Below, one piece after another: positions 43,589-52,893 of a stretch of DNA of 64,000 nucleotides. The notes under the pieces were generated by a model that did not search any database, had not been told where the DNA came from, and saw nothing but the letters and a program-made list of their open reading frames with translations. Positions within the stretch are counted from its first letter, which is position 1, and the number at the start of each line of letters is the position of its first letter. The position numbers and the translations under genes were made by a program. Source of the stretch: Arthrobacter sp. zg-Y238 (lineage in GTDB: Bacteria > Actinomycetota > Actinomycetes > Actinomycetales > Micrococcaceae); NCBI RefSeq assembly GCF_024385525.1, contig NZ_JANFLU010000011.1, forward strand, positions 496,001 to 560,000, read 5' to 3'.

Positions 43589-44695
43589 TCAGCTAAGTTT
43601 TTGGGGATAGTGGCGCTCTATTCTTTTTCGAAGATGGAGGGCGGGAATCTCTACGAGCTGATAGAGCAGGATGCCGGATATAACGCCAGCGGTCGAAAGT
43701 ATGGCGACGCTGGCCAGCATAGGCATTTCGGACAATACCGGAGCAAAGAATTTTGCCAGCGGATAATGAACAAGATAGATACTGTAGCTTGCCAGGCCTA
43801 CCAGTTGAATTGGGGCCCATCCCATGGCCCGATAGAATGGCCTTTTGAAACGCGTGGTCGCCGGGACCATTCCATAGATGATGACTAATACACCTGCGAT
43901 CGCATGGGCACTTGGCCTAAACGCGTGCTCAGCCCATCCATCACGGAGTGCCATACCTCCAAGGAATAAGAAGGCTGCAACCCAAAGTGCCCAGTCCTTG
44001 CCGAGTTTCGACAACCATTTGGCCTGTCCATGCTCCCACATGTAGACCAAGACTGCGGCCAATACTCCCCAAGCAATGGCATCGAGGCGAGTATCGGTGC
44101 CCCGAATGACGCGAATGACATCGTTCTCTTGACTTAGGAATACCCTGATCAGTGTCGAGCCTATAATCGCGCAGATACTCGCCGTGAGTAGTGCTTGCCG
44201 CCACCACGTTGAACGGATAATCATTACCCACAAGGCGGCGAAAACGATGTAAAACTGCTCTTCAACAGCGAGCGACCAAACGATCGTGCTTCCAGGAAGG
44301 ACTTGATCATATCGCTGATAAAAAATCTCGACCCAGTTATAAGAAAAGAATATTTGGCTTAGGAAGGCGATCCCGTCTACTTTATGGTTTATGCAGTAGA
44401 TAAGGGTCGGCAAGACAATGGCAACAGCAAACGGCGGTGCGATTTTGAAGATGCGACGAAAATAAAAACCGCCTGCCCTGAACCCGTTTGTTCTCTCTCG
44501 CTCGCGGATCAAAATGTGAGTAATGATAAAGCCGCTGATTCCGAAGAAAATTGTCACCCCGCTATCGCCGGGCACGAATGTATAGCCAGCGTGCATCGCG
44601 ACTACCAATAAGACAGCTAAGGCACGTAGGCCATCAATGTGGTTAAACCTGTTGACCTGATTCTTCGGTACATCCAACGCCTTCAACGATGACAT
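43589..44695 (-). CDS. Acyltransferase 3 family membrane protein (OafA-like)
   Basis: 368-aa integral membrane acyltransferase that O-acylates surface sugars. Family marks are the N-terminal NHIDGLRALAVLLVVAMHAG, with the catalytic-type His, and FFGISGFIITHILIRER, followed by about ten membrane helices. Start ATG 44695 follows GGGGGACTAG. It is the only gene of the second locus in this orientation between the flippase and the polymerase. Acetylation of the second polymer is the expected role. Confidence 0.9.
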   Translation of the reverse strand: MSSLKALDVPKNQVNRFNHIDGLRALAVLLVVAMHAGYTFVPGDSGVTIFFGISGFIITHILIRERERTNGFRAGGFYFRRIFKIAPPFAVAIVLPTLIYCINHKVDGIAFLSQIFFSYNWVEIFYQRYDQVLPGSTIVWSLAVEEQFYIVFAALWVMIIRSTWWRQALLTASICAIIGSTLIRVFLSQENDVIRVIRGTDTRLDAIAWGVLAAVLVYMWEHGQAKWLSKLGKDWALWVAAFLFLGGMALRDGWAEHAFRPSAHAIAGVLVIIYGMVPATTRFKRPFYRAMGWAPIQLVGLASYSIYLVHYPLAKFFAPVLSEMPMLASVAILSTAGVISGILLYQLVEIPALHLRKRIERHYPQKLS

Positions 44696-45037
44696 CTAGT
44701 CCCCCATGTGTACGCACCCCAGCGATGCCACTGGTCTAATTGTAGGTGAGGTTTCCCCGGTACGCGTTCGCGCTCCTTGCTTGACTGATGCCGGCGCGCA
44801 GGCCTTGTTGTGTTGGGACGCTGATCCCCGTGTCCTAATCGCGAGCAGTGATGATTATCGAGGTGGGCTCGGTCCTTACCGACATTTGTGCAGACTTGAC
44901 CAAGCGGTACAGGTTGACCTGGTTCCAGTGCCGTAGCCGGCGTCGGAAACGGCTACGAATTGGAGTCTCGGCTTCGTCCTTATGATTTGGTCTCGGGTAA
45001 TCCTCCTTTCTCCGGGAGGAACGGGACCGGACGAAAG

Positions 45038-46552
45038 ATGGTCGCTAATCCACGCTTCGGTGTGGAAGACCTAGTGCTGTTAGAGCGTATTGTGGAAGTC
45101 ATGAGGGAAAAATCTACAGCCCGTCAAGGTCCGCATGTAAATCCATGGGCGATCCCTTTGTTGGTCACGGCACTTGCTGCTGCCGTATGGTTAGCGTCCA
45201 AAATTGACTCCCCGGGGCTAGCGGTCCTCGCGACAGTTAATGCACTTGCCTGTGGAGCAGGCATTATAAGGTCGATAGTGAATGGCCTGCGACCCGTAGC
45301 CACAGTTTTTTTCACGTTCAGTTTCGCATGGCTGGGCGTTGCGCCGATCATACAGATATCGGAGTCGACGGTCGCGTGGGGGGATGGTGCAGCTCTTTAC
45401 GATCCCATGCGCGTGGCTACGGCCCTTGCCCTGAATCTCGCTGGCACTGTGGCTTTTTTTGCAGGTGTCGAATTCACCAGAGCTCGGTATAATAAACGGA
45501 GTTTCGTGCATCCGTACCCGATGCCTGCGGGCCGCATACGTCCCTGGGTGTTGTTCGCAGTCATTGTTCTAGGTATAGCGCTGATGCCTATAGCGATACA
45601 GGCAAACGGTGGTCTTGCATCGCTATTTCTCACGAGAGCAGAGTTGTCCGCGCAGCGTGCCGAGTTGGGAAATTCCTATGATGAAATCGGCGGACCTGCG
45701 CATGCGCTAACAGTGCTTCTCCCGGGGTCATTGGCCATCGTGGGCGCCCTCCTCTGTATATATGCGATTCAGGGCCGATGGACGAGCTTCATGCAGATTC
45801 GGGTGGCCCACTTTGTGGGCCTTTGCGTTGCCTGTGTGTCTCTGGTGCTCTTCAGCAACCCTATTGCTAATAGTCGTTTCACAGCTGCTGCAGCATTCGG
45901 CACACTTTTCCTCGCGTGGATACGACCTCGGTCTGCAAGGTGGGGGTATCTCTTTGCGGGCTTTATGTTGATCGCCACGCTACTTATTTATCCCTTGGCT
46001 AATGTTTTCAGGTCCCAAACGTTCAACGTTTGGACCGGAACGGAGGCGTTTACTAGTCCAGATTTTGACGGCTTTCAACAGGTTATTAATACGTTGGACT
46101 ATGTTAGCGATTATGGGCACACCTGGGGGATTCATATTCTCTCTGGCATTGGTTTCTTCGTGCCTAGGTCTATATGGGCGGCTAAAGCTGAGCCAGCATC
46201 TGAGGCTATTGCGGCGAACGCTGGATACGTTTTTACCAACTTGTCACTTCCCATTCACGCCGAGTTTTATCTCGAGTTTGGGTGGCTCGGTCTCTTAGCA
46301 GGCATGGCTGTTCTTGGAATAGTTGCTGGTCGTCTGGACGGAGCTTGGCTGAAGGCACCTGGGACGAAAGCAGCGATGGTCGCCCCCTACGTTGCATTCG
46401 CAATGCTGGGCGTTATCCGGGGTCCTATCGGGGGTGCTACTCCGGTCTGGGGTGCGGTGGTGGTTCTGCTGATGTTGGGAATCACAAGCAGGGAAAAAAC
46501 CTCATCTCCGGAACTGGTTGAGGCGGCGGAGCGAAACACAGCTTTGAAATAA
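45038..46552 (+). CDS. Wzy-like oligosaccharide repeat-unit polymerase
   Basis: About 504 aa from ATG 45038; ATG 45101 (483 aa) is equally possible, and the frame extends back to 44960. The protein has about 11-12 membrane helices and an outside loop of about 90 residues before the last helices, containing GIHILSGIGFFVPRSIW and IHAEFYLEFGWLGLLAG. The latter matches the C-terminal pattern of O-antigen polymerases. It would join repeat units of the second polymer. Low GC and isolated orientation fit the rest of this locus. Confidence 0.75.
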   Translation: MVANPRFGVEDLVLLERIVEVMREKSTARQGPHVNPWAIPLLVTALAAAVWLASKIDSPGLAVLATVNALACGAGIIRSIVNGLRPVATVFFTFSFAWLGVAPIIQISESTVAWGDGAALYDPMRVATALALNLAGTVAFFAGVEFTRARYNKRSFVHPYPMPAGRIRPWVLFAVIVLGIALMPIAIQANGGLASLFLTRAELSAQRAELGNSYDEIGGPAHALTVLLPGSLAIVGALLCIYAIQGRWTSFMQIRVAHFVGLCVACVSLVLFSNPIANSRFTAAAAFGTLFLAWIRPRSARWGYLFAGFMLIATLLIYPLANVFRSQTFNVWTGTEAFTSPDFDGFQQVINTLDYVSDYGHTWGIHILSGIGFFVPRSIWAAKAEPASEAIAANAGYVFTNLSLPIHAEFYLEFGWLGLLAGMAVLGIVAGRLDGAWLKAPGTKAAMVAPYVAFAMLGVIRGPIGGATPVWGAVVVLLMLGITSREKTSSPELVEAAERNTALK

Positions 46553-47374
46553 GTTCGATCGACAAGAAGCGTGATGCAAGTAAGGTATGGAAGGTATACC
46601 GCATCCCTTCCCACTCAAGACATCGATCCCGCCAATTGGTATGCGCGTGCACTTACCGCCGTTGGGGGACGGTGGAACATGGTCAAGTTATGCTGCATAT
46701 GGCCGAACAACGATAATTCAGAGGTTGTTGCGACCAAACTTTTGGAGCGTCCTTGAGCGGATTGCTCAGGGTGCTAGAGCGGATTATTTCCATCTCTCCG
46801 GCTCAACCAGAATCTGAAGAGCTGAGATAACAACAGTATGCGGTGTGACCCTGTTCGTTCCGCTTCGATGGCGCCACTTTCAACTTCTATGTCCGGAGGT
46901 CCGGGGCCAGACCGATCGCGAGCCCGGTCGCTAGGCTGGGCTCCAGATACGGAGTTAACTCCCTACGTCCCAGCGCCAAGGGCCCGGGCTGGGATGCAGA
47001 GTGGATACGCCGAGCGATCCACCCTCCGTCATACATGGGCACGATGGAGGGTGGATCTGAAGGTTTGCTTGCAACTGATTCCTGCTCGCGACTGCACCGC
47101 CCCGTCCAGGCTTAGAAGCGTAGCCAAAACACCTGCAGATACTATGGTGGTCTCTCCGCCGCCAACGGATGATACTGATTAGACCGTTGGTAAGGAGGTC
47201 AATCACGCCGAAGCCTGCGGTCGCAAAACCCGTTGGGCAGGTATAAACGCTTTCGGTTTTCCCGCAGATTGGTTTCAGTATTTAGGAGCGCACTTTACTG
47301 TTGCCTTTCCGGGATGGATGGCTTCTGAATCCATAGCTCCTGCTCAGTAGCGCAACCACCAGGACAAGCATCTG
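46553..47374. other. 822-bp gap after second EPS locus
   Basis: No supported gene in 822 bp. GC rises from the EPS-locus level back towards the backbone level, so this is a likely boundary of the acquired segment. It holds a strong hairpin at 47016-47057. Short frames such as 46571-46756 have no domain. Confidence 0.5.
47016..47057. repeat. 12-bp perfect inverted repeat (hairpin)
   Basis: GATCCACCCTCC (47016-47027) pairs perfectly with GGAGGGTGGATC (47046-47057) around an 18-nt loop. No T-run follows on either side, so it is an imperfect candidate for a terminator; a recombination scar or binding site is also possible. Confidence 0.5.
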
Positions 47375-49075
47375 TCACTCCTCGCAGAGCGGAACCCCGG
47401 GGGACGGACGCACCACAGGTACCTCGACCCGGAACGTGGTGCCGGCCCCCAGCGTCGAGCTGAAAGAAATCCGCCCGCCGTGGGCTTCCACAATCGACTT
47501 GGTGATCACCAGGCCCAAGCCGACCCCGGGGATGGCAGCCTTCTTGACTTGGCCGGTGCGGAAGAACTTGGTGAACACGTCCCGTTGGTCGGCCTCGCTC
47601 ATGCCGATACCGGTGTCCTCCACCTCCAAAACCAGGTTCCCGTCCTCCCTCCGGGAGCGGACGGTGACCTTGCCGCCGTCGGGGGAGTACTTGATGGCGT
47701 TGGAGAGCAGGTTGTCCAGTACCTGGGAGATCCGGTCCGGATCCACCGAGGCACGCAGCTCCGCTTCGCAGTCGCACTCCAGGTCCACACCGATGGCGGT
47801 GGCGCGGGGCCGTGCGGAGTCCAGAGCAACGCGCACCAGTTCGGCGACATCGGTTTCGGAGCGCTGCAGGTGCATGGTTCCGGAGGCCGTGGTCAGCAGA
47901 TCCGCCACCAGCAGCAGCAGCCGCTCCGCGTTGCGCTGCGCCACCTCCAGGGCGTTCACGAGGTGCCCGGGAAGACGGGAGGTCTCTTCGTCGTCGACCA
48001 CAAGGTCGAGGTAGCCAATGATCGAGGTCAGCGGGGTCCGCAGTTCGTGGGAGACACTGGAGACAAAGTCCTCCCGGGCGTTGAGTGCATTGACCATCTC
48101 CGTGACATCGCTGTAGGCCAGCACAGACCCGGCGAATTCTCCCTGTTCGTGCATGGCGCGGGCACAGACGGCGAGGGCGCGCTGCCGTTCCCCGGTTCCC
48201 ACCCAGACAATGACGTCCGAAAATGATTCCTCGCGCATAGCCCGCTGCGAAGGCCTTTCCGCCGCAGACACGGGGGTGATCTGGTCCAGACCGTAAATCC
48301 GGGCGTCGCTGCCCGTGTCAGCTCCATCGGTGAGGCCGGCCAACGCATGGTTGATCCGCTGGCGGCTGTTCATCAGGATGGTCCGGCCTTCCGCGTCCAC
48401 CGCCATCACGCCCACATCGACAGTTTCCAGCACGGCGTCCAGCAGCTGGGAGCGGCGGTGCGTTTCCCCCAGGCTGGCCTGCAGCTCGGACTCGATCGCC
48501 ACAAGCCGTTTCTGCTGGGCGGTAGTATCCGATTCCATCGTCGAGATCACTACGCCGATACCCAGCATGACGAACGGGATCAGAAGCGGGGCCAGCAACT
48601 CGTCCAGAGCGGGGATGCCGCCTACCTGCGTGAACAGCGGAGCCCATAGCAGCAGTGTGGTGCAGACGTAACCGAGTATCCACGCCCTGCGCGGTGCCGC
48701 ACCAGACCAGGCCATCCAGAAAACGGGGAAGACTGCGAGGAAACTCAGCCCGATCACCGAGTCGCGGCCCTCGTAATAAAGACCGCCCACAACGGCGAAG
48801 TCCAGCACAGGAATACACCAGTAAGCCAACGGTGAATACCGTTCCCACGGGACCACCACGCATGCCGCTGTCAAAGCGGCAAGAAGCACCGTCGCAAATC
48901 GAAAGCCGAGGCTGTCCAATACGGCCGGAGCCACCGCCGCAGTAATCACCAGCGCCACAACAACGGCAATCAGCAGCGGCAGTTGACTCACCAGCAGCCT
49001 CCGGCGAAGACTCAGTTCGTTGAACTGCAGTTTCATACCCGTCAGGGTGGCCACTTGGGCTTTGAGACTGGACAT
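47375..49075 (-). CDS. Membrane sensor histidine kinase 1
   Basis: 566 aa. Five or six membrane helices in residues 28-180 form the sensor part, then a short coiled region (183-212), a PAS-like domain (about 212-330), HisKA with phospho-His343 in SSVSHELRTPLTS, and HATPase with DNLLSNAIKYSPDGG, EDTGIGMSEADQ and GVGLGLVITKSIVEAHGG. It lacks an extracellular loop of any size, so the signal is probably in the membrane or cytoplasm. It is divergent from the response regulator with a 118-bp gap, and is a close paralog of the kinase at 50005-51693. Confidence 0.93.
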   Translation of the reverse strand: MSSLKAQVATLTGMKLQFNELSLRRRLLVSQLPLLIAVVVALVITAAVAPAVLDSLGFRFATVLLAALTAACVVVPWERYSPLAYWCIPVLDFAVVGGLYYEGRDSVIGLSFLAVFPVFWMAWSGAAPRRAWILGYVCTTLLLWAPLFTQVGGIPALDELLAPLLIPFVMLGIGVVISTMESDTTAQQKRLVAIESELQASLGETHRRSQLLDAVLETVDVGVMAVDAEGRTILMNSRQRINHALAGLTDGADTGSDARIYGLDQITPVSAAERPSQRAMREESFSDVIVWVGTGERQRALAVCARAMHEQGEFAGSVLAYSDVTEMVNALNAREDFVSSVSHELRTPLTSIIGYLDLVVDDEETSRLPGHLVNALEVAQRNAERLLLLVADLLTTASGTMHLQRSETDVAELVRVALDSARPRATAIGVDLECDCEAELRASVDPDRISQVLDNLLSNAIKYSPDGGKVTVRSRREDGNLVLEVEDTGIGMSEADQRDVFTKFFRTGQVKKAAIPGVGLGLVITKSIVEAHGGRISFSSTLGAGTTFRVEVPVVRPSPGVPLCEE

Positions 49076-49193
49076 AAAAACGGAACCCCCGGATTCCCAT
49101 AGTGGTACGTCAGATTATAGGGGGGAAGCTGTAAGATACCGGGTAAGGGGAGCGGGGAATCAGAAGGTCTCGCAGGACAGGAAAAAATAGAAC
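49076..49193. promoter_or_regulatory. Divergent promoter region between kinase 1 and response regulator
   Basis: 118 bp lie between the two start codons, so the promoters for both directions must be here. A run AGATTATAGGGGGG near 49113-49126 could be part of a promoter. No clear dyad was identified. Confidence 0.35.
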
Positions 49194-49997
49194 ATGGAAA
49201 TTCAACGTGTAGCCGTCATTATTGAGGACGATGCCGATATTCGCGATCTTCTTAACGCGGTTCTGCAGCAGTCAGGTTTTAAGGTTTATACCGCTCCGAA
49301 CGGCTCCGAAGGAGTTGAAGCGGTTCGGCTGCACAATCCCACCGTGGTCACGTTGGACCTGGGCCTTCCGGACATTGACGGGTTTGAGGTGATCCGGCAG
49401 CTGCGGCAGTTCAGCGATGCCTACATTGTTATGCTCACTGCCCGTGCCGAAGAGCTTGACACCCTGATGGGGCTTGAAGCCGGCGCGGATGATTACATCA
49501 CCAAGCCGTTCCGGCCCCGGGAACTGCGGGCCCGGATTTCAGCCATGCTCCGCCGTCCCCGCGGGGAGTCAGCCGGCGACGCCGAGACCGTTTCCGTTGA
49601 TGCTCCTTCATCCAGCGTCCAGGGAACCGGAGCCCCCGCGGTGCAGGCCCCGGCCCCCGCAGCTGCTGCAGGCACGCTTGCCCACAACGGGCTGACCCTG
49701 AACCCGGGTACGCGCACCACTGAAATCCACGGCAAGGGCGTAGAGCTCACCCGCACCGAGTTCGACCTGCTGCAGGCCCTCCTGGAGGGCGGCCGCCTGG
49801 TGCGGACCAAGACGGACCTGGTCCGGCGGCTGCGGGGCGAGGAATACGACACCGGATCCTTCATCAGTGACGCGGATGAGCGGACCGTGGAAGTGCACGT
49901 GGGTAACCTGCGCCGCAAACTCGGGGACGATTCGAAGGCACCGCGCTGGCTCGAAACCGTACGCGGCGTCGGCTACCGTCTGGCTCCGCAGGCCTGA
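49194..49997 (+). CDS. OmpR/PhoB-family response regulator
   Basis: 267 aa. The receiver domain has the acidic pocket EDD at 11-13, phospho-acceptor Asp55 in TLDLGLPDIDGF, Thr82 and Lys104 in YITKPF. An unusually long Ala/Pro-rich linker (about 123-160) leads to the winged-helix DNA-binding domain with VELTRTEFDLLQALLEGG and VEVHVGNLRRKLGDD. It is flanked by two paralogous kinases and is the only response regulator in the block, so both may phosphorylate it. Start ATG 49194. Confidence 0.95.
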   Translation: MEIQRVAVIIEDDADIRDLLNAVLQQSGFKVYTAPNGSEGVEAVRLHNPTVVTLDLGLPDIDGFEVIRQLRQFSDAYIVMLTARAEELDTLMGLEAGADDYITKPFRPRELRARISAMLRRPRGESAGDAETVSVDAPSSSVQGTGAPAVQAPAPAAAAGTLAHNGLTLNPGTRTTEIHGKGVELTRTEFDLLQALLEGGRLVRTKTDLVRRLRGEEYDTGSFISDADERTVEVHVGNLRRKLGDDSKAPRWLETVRGVGYRLAPQA

Positions 49998-50004
49998 TCC
50001 GCCG

Positions 50005-51693
50005 CTAAACGCCCGCGGGAACGCCCGCAGGGAGCTCGACGGTAAAGCTGGTGCCGCAGCCCAGAGTGCTCTCCACCCGGATGCTGCCCCCGTGCGCCTC
50101 GGCGATGTCTTTGCTGATGGCCATGCCGAGCCCGACGCCGGGGATGCCCGCCTGCCGAACGGTGCCGGTGCGGAAGAACTTCTCGAAGACATCATGCACG
50201 TCATCCGCGGACATACCCATGCCGGTATCTGCCACACGGAACACCGCACGGTCCCCTTCGCGCCACGCGCTCACCGTGACCGTGCCGCCGTCGGGGGAGT
50301 ACTTGACGGCGTTGGAAAGCAGGTTGTCCAGGACCTGCGCAATACGGTGCGGGTCCGCGAACATCGGCAGCTCTGCCGGGGCATCGTTGACCAGGTCGAC
50401 GCCGGCCTCCCGGGCCCTGGTCCCCGCAGCGCGGAGGCTGGTGCGGATGATCTCTGCCAGGCACATGGGCCGGGATTCCAGCTGGACCGTGCCCGAGGCT
50501 GCGGTGAGCAGGTCCGACACCAGGCGGAGCAGCCGCTCGCTGTTGCGCAGCGCCACCCGCAGTGAGCCTGGAATGGAGCCCTGCAACCCGGTCTCTTCTG
50601 CCTCGTCCAGGGCCAGGTCCAGGTAACCCATGATCGACGTCAGCGGGGTGCGCAGTTCGTGCGAGACGCTGGCCACGAAGTCGTCCTTTGCAGCCAGCGC
50701 ACCAACCATGGCCGTGACATCCGCGAAAACAATCACCGCACCGTTGAAGCCGCCGTCGTCATTGCGCAGCACGGCCCCGGAGACGTTCATGGCCATCTGG
50801 CTGCCGGGCGGGCCCAGCCACAACTGTAGGTCGCTGAAGTCTGCGCCGCGTAGGGCGCGGGCAACGGGACGCTGTTCGAGGGGTACGGGAGTAGTGCGGT
50901 CAACTGTGTAGAGGAACAGATCGCGTTCATGCGGGTGGACCGTGCCCGGGGGCAGCGCCCGTTCCTGCAGCATGCGCTGGCGGCGGTTCATATGCCGTGG
51001 CACGCCGTCCTCGTCCACCAGGAGGACACCGACGTTGATGGCGTTCAGCACCCCGTCGAGTTGCCGGGATTGCCGCTTGCTCTCCGCCAGCGCGGCCTCG
51101 AGCAGCCGGTCCTTGTTCTCCAGAGTCTCGCGCTGGGAACGGATGTCTTCGCGCAGCACGGACACGGTGATCGCGACGCCCAGGCTCACCAGTGGAACGA
51201 GCAGAGGGGCGGAGAGATCCGCGCCGCTGACCGGACCGGACATGCCGAGGATGAACGGGTGCCATACGGACAGCAGGGGGCAGAAGAAGCTCAGGTACCG
51301 GGCGGCGGGCGGCGAGACGCGGGACCAGGACATCCAGAACACGGGGAAAACGTGGAGCAGGCTCAGCCCGGTAAGAATGCCGGCACTGCCGTGCTGGAGT
51401 TGGGCGATGGCCACGAAGTCAAGCAGCGGGATGATCCAGTAGGACGGATACCAGAACCGGTTCCAGGGAAGAGCAATGCACACGGTGGTGACAACGGCCA
51501 GCGTGACCAGGCCTGCCACGAATTCCCGCCGCTGGAAGACCTCCGGCAATTGCCAGGCGGCAACGGCGCAGATCAGCGCCACAACGACGACGAGCGGCGC
51601 CTGGCTCACGGCGGTCCGGTACCGCAGCGGCAGTTCATGAAATTGGGACGAAATGCCAAATAATTTCAGCGTCGACTGCGACAACCGCGACAC
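50005..51693 (-). CDS. Membrane sensor histidine kinase 2
   Basis: 562 aa from GTG 51693, which follows GAGGGGG; the frame runs to 51717 with a weaker TTG. Layout copies kinase 1: membrane helices in the first third, coiled region, PAS-like domain, HisKA with FVASVSHELRTPLTS, HATPase with DNLLSNAVKYSPDGG, ADTGMGMSADD and GVGLGMAISKDIAEAHGG. It converges on the response regulator with a 7-bp gap. Similar motifs at equal spacing show that the two kinases arose by duplication; different membrane halves may sense different cues. Confidence 0.93.
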   Translation of the reverse strand: MSRLSQSTLKLFGISSQFHELPLRYRTAVSQAPLVVVVALICAVAAWQLPEVFQRREFVAGLVTLAVVTTVCIALPWNRFWYPSYWIIPLLDFVAIAQLQHGSAGILTGLSLLHVFPVFWMSWSRVSPPAARYLSFFCPLLSVWHPFILGMSGPVSGADLSAPLLVPLVSLGVAITVSVLREDIRSQRETLENKDRLLEAALAESKRQSRQLDGVLNAINVGVLLVDEDGVPRHMNRRQRMLQERALPPGTVHPHERDLFLYTVDRTTPVPLEQRPVARALRGADFSDLQLWLGPPGSQMAMNVSGAVLRNDDGGFNGAVIVFADVTAMVGALAAKDDFVASVSHELRTPLTSIMGYLDLALDEAEETGLQGSIPGSLRVALRNSERLLRLVSDLLTAASGTVQLESRPMCLAEIIRTSLRAAGTRAREAGVDLVNDAPAELPMFADPHRIAQVLDNLLSNAVKYSPDGGTVTVSAWREGDRAVFRVADTGMGMSADDVHDVFEKFFRTGTVRQAGIPGVGLGMAISKDIAEAHGGSIRVESTLGCGTSFTVELPAGVPAGV

Positions 51694-51802
51694 GCGTGAC
51701 CCCCTCGTAAGACACAACAGGGTCTAACGATACCGGGGGTATGTCGCTGCCGTGACCGCGCTCACGATGGAGCTCCGGCGGCCGGGATGGGAAGGCCGGG
51801 AC

Positions 51803-52177
51803 TTATGCGGCGGAAAAGAGGTCTGACTGGTTCAAATAAGCCATGGTTTCGGCACCGCAGGCGCGGACAGCAGTCACCATTTCGTCGAGTCCACGCACAT
51901 CGCGGCGTGCTACGAGGTCCTGTGCCGCGGCGCCCAGGGCGGATAGCCGTTCGGCCCCGGCCATGTGGCTGGAAATCTTGATGCTGAGGACCACATCCAT
52001 GGCGGCGTCGAAGTCCCGGCCCTGCACCGCCTGGTGAAGGCGGGTGAACCGGCCTTCCCACATGGAAGTGAAGTTGGAGACGAACCGGCGGCAGGATTCT
52101 ACGCCGACCTGGTCGCTGAGTTCCCGCAGCCTGTCCATGGAGATCAGCCGCGCCTCGAGTTCTTCCTGAGGCGTCAT
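51803..52177 (-). CDS. HPt-like protein lacking the phospho-acceptor histidine
   Basis: 124 aa from ATG 52177 after GGAG; a TTG at 52297 with GAAGGAT upstream would add 40 low-complexity residues. The helical protein contains VLSIKISSHMAGAERLSALG, which aligns with the HPt consensus AHxLKGSSxxxGAxxL. The histidine is Leu and the glycine after Lys is Ile, while the rest of the helix is preserved. It therefore cannot accept phosphate in the usual place; a His occurs seven residues later. It may be a docking or inhibitory protein for the nearby kinases and response regulator. Confidence 0.7.
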   Translation of the reverse strand: MTPQEELEARLISMDRLRELSDQVGVESCRRFVSNFTSMWEGRFTRLHQAVQGRDFDAAMDVVLSIKISSHMAGAERLSALGAAAQDLVARRDVRGLDEMVTAVRACGAETMAYLNQSDLFSAA

Positions 52178-52458
52178 CAGCTGGCGCTCCGGCGGTGACG
52201 GGCAGCGGCGTTCTGCGTCCGCGGCCCTGCCTGTGCAGCGGAGGGCGGGCTCGTTGGCCATACCGGTGGGGGCTGCGGGGGAGTGGGAGACAAACAAAAT
52301 ATCCTTCGGTGTGGGGTCGCCGTCGGGCGTTGGGAGCCTGATGGAAGCCAGCCGAATACTCCCGGCTGATGTCCCACGGTCTCACCCGAACCTCAGGAAA
52401 AGTTGCCTGCAACGCTCAAGATCGAGGCAATATTGGAGGCCTGATTGCAGGCATGGCG

Positions 52459-52893
52459 TTAATCGTCTTTCCGGCTGCGGGCGGCGTAGACCACTAACGT
52501 GCCGAGCACCACGCCCAGGGAATTGGCGATGACGTCGTAGACCGTGGCGTAGCGCGCCGGCAGGAACACATGCTGCCCGGCTTCGATGGCGCAGGAGGCG
52601 GCCATGCCGACGACGGCGGCCAGCCAGGCGAAACGTGCGGTGAGGTACGCAGCGGCCAGGACGCCGAAGGGAACAAACAGGACCACGTTCGCGACGGACT
52701 CCACGAGGGCGTAGTTGACCCAGACGGGCACGCCGTGGCTGTGCAGGGCCGTCAGGACGGCGCGGAGGGTGCCGGCCGATCCGGCGTCCACCGGGGAGGG
52801 CCAGAACGCGATGAACCCCACCGCCCCTATATAGAGGAGGAAGAGCCCGGCCAGCAGCCGCCGTCGTCGTCTATCCCGGATGACCAGGTTCAC
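52459..52893 (-). CDS. VanZ-family membrane protein
   Basis: 144-aa membrane protein with four helices. It shows the VanZ family pattern ESVANVVLFVPFGVLAA, then EAGQHVFLPARYATVYDVIANSLG. The first VanZ gave teicoplanin resistance, but most members have unknown roles at the envelope. Start GTG 52893 overlaps the phosphatase stop (GTGA), so the two are co-translated. Confidence 0.85.
   Translation of the reverse strand: MNLVIRDRRRRRLLAGLFLLYIGAVGFIAFWPSPVDAGSAGTLRAVLTALHSHGVPVWVNYALVESVANVVLFVPFGVLAAAYLTARFAWLAAVVGMAASCAIEAGQHVFLPARYATVYDVIANSLGVVLGTLVVYAARSRKDD

Noticed and set aside
46571-46756. 61-aa frame in the 822-bp gap
   Set aside because: No ribosome site, domain or consistent codon bias.
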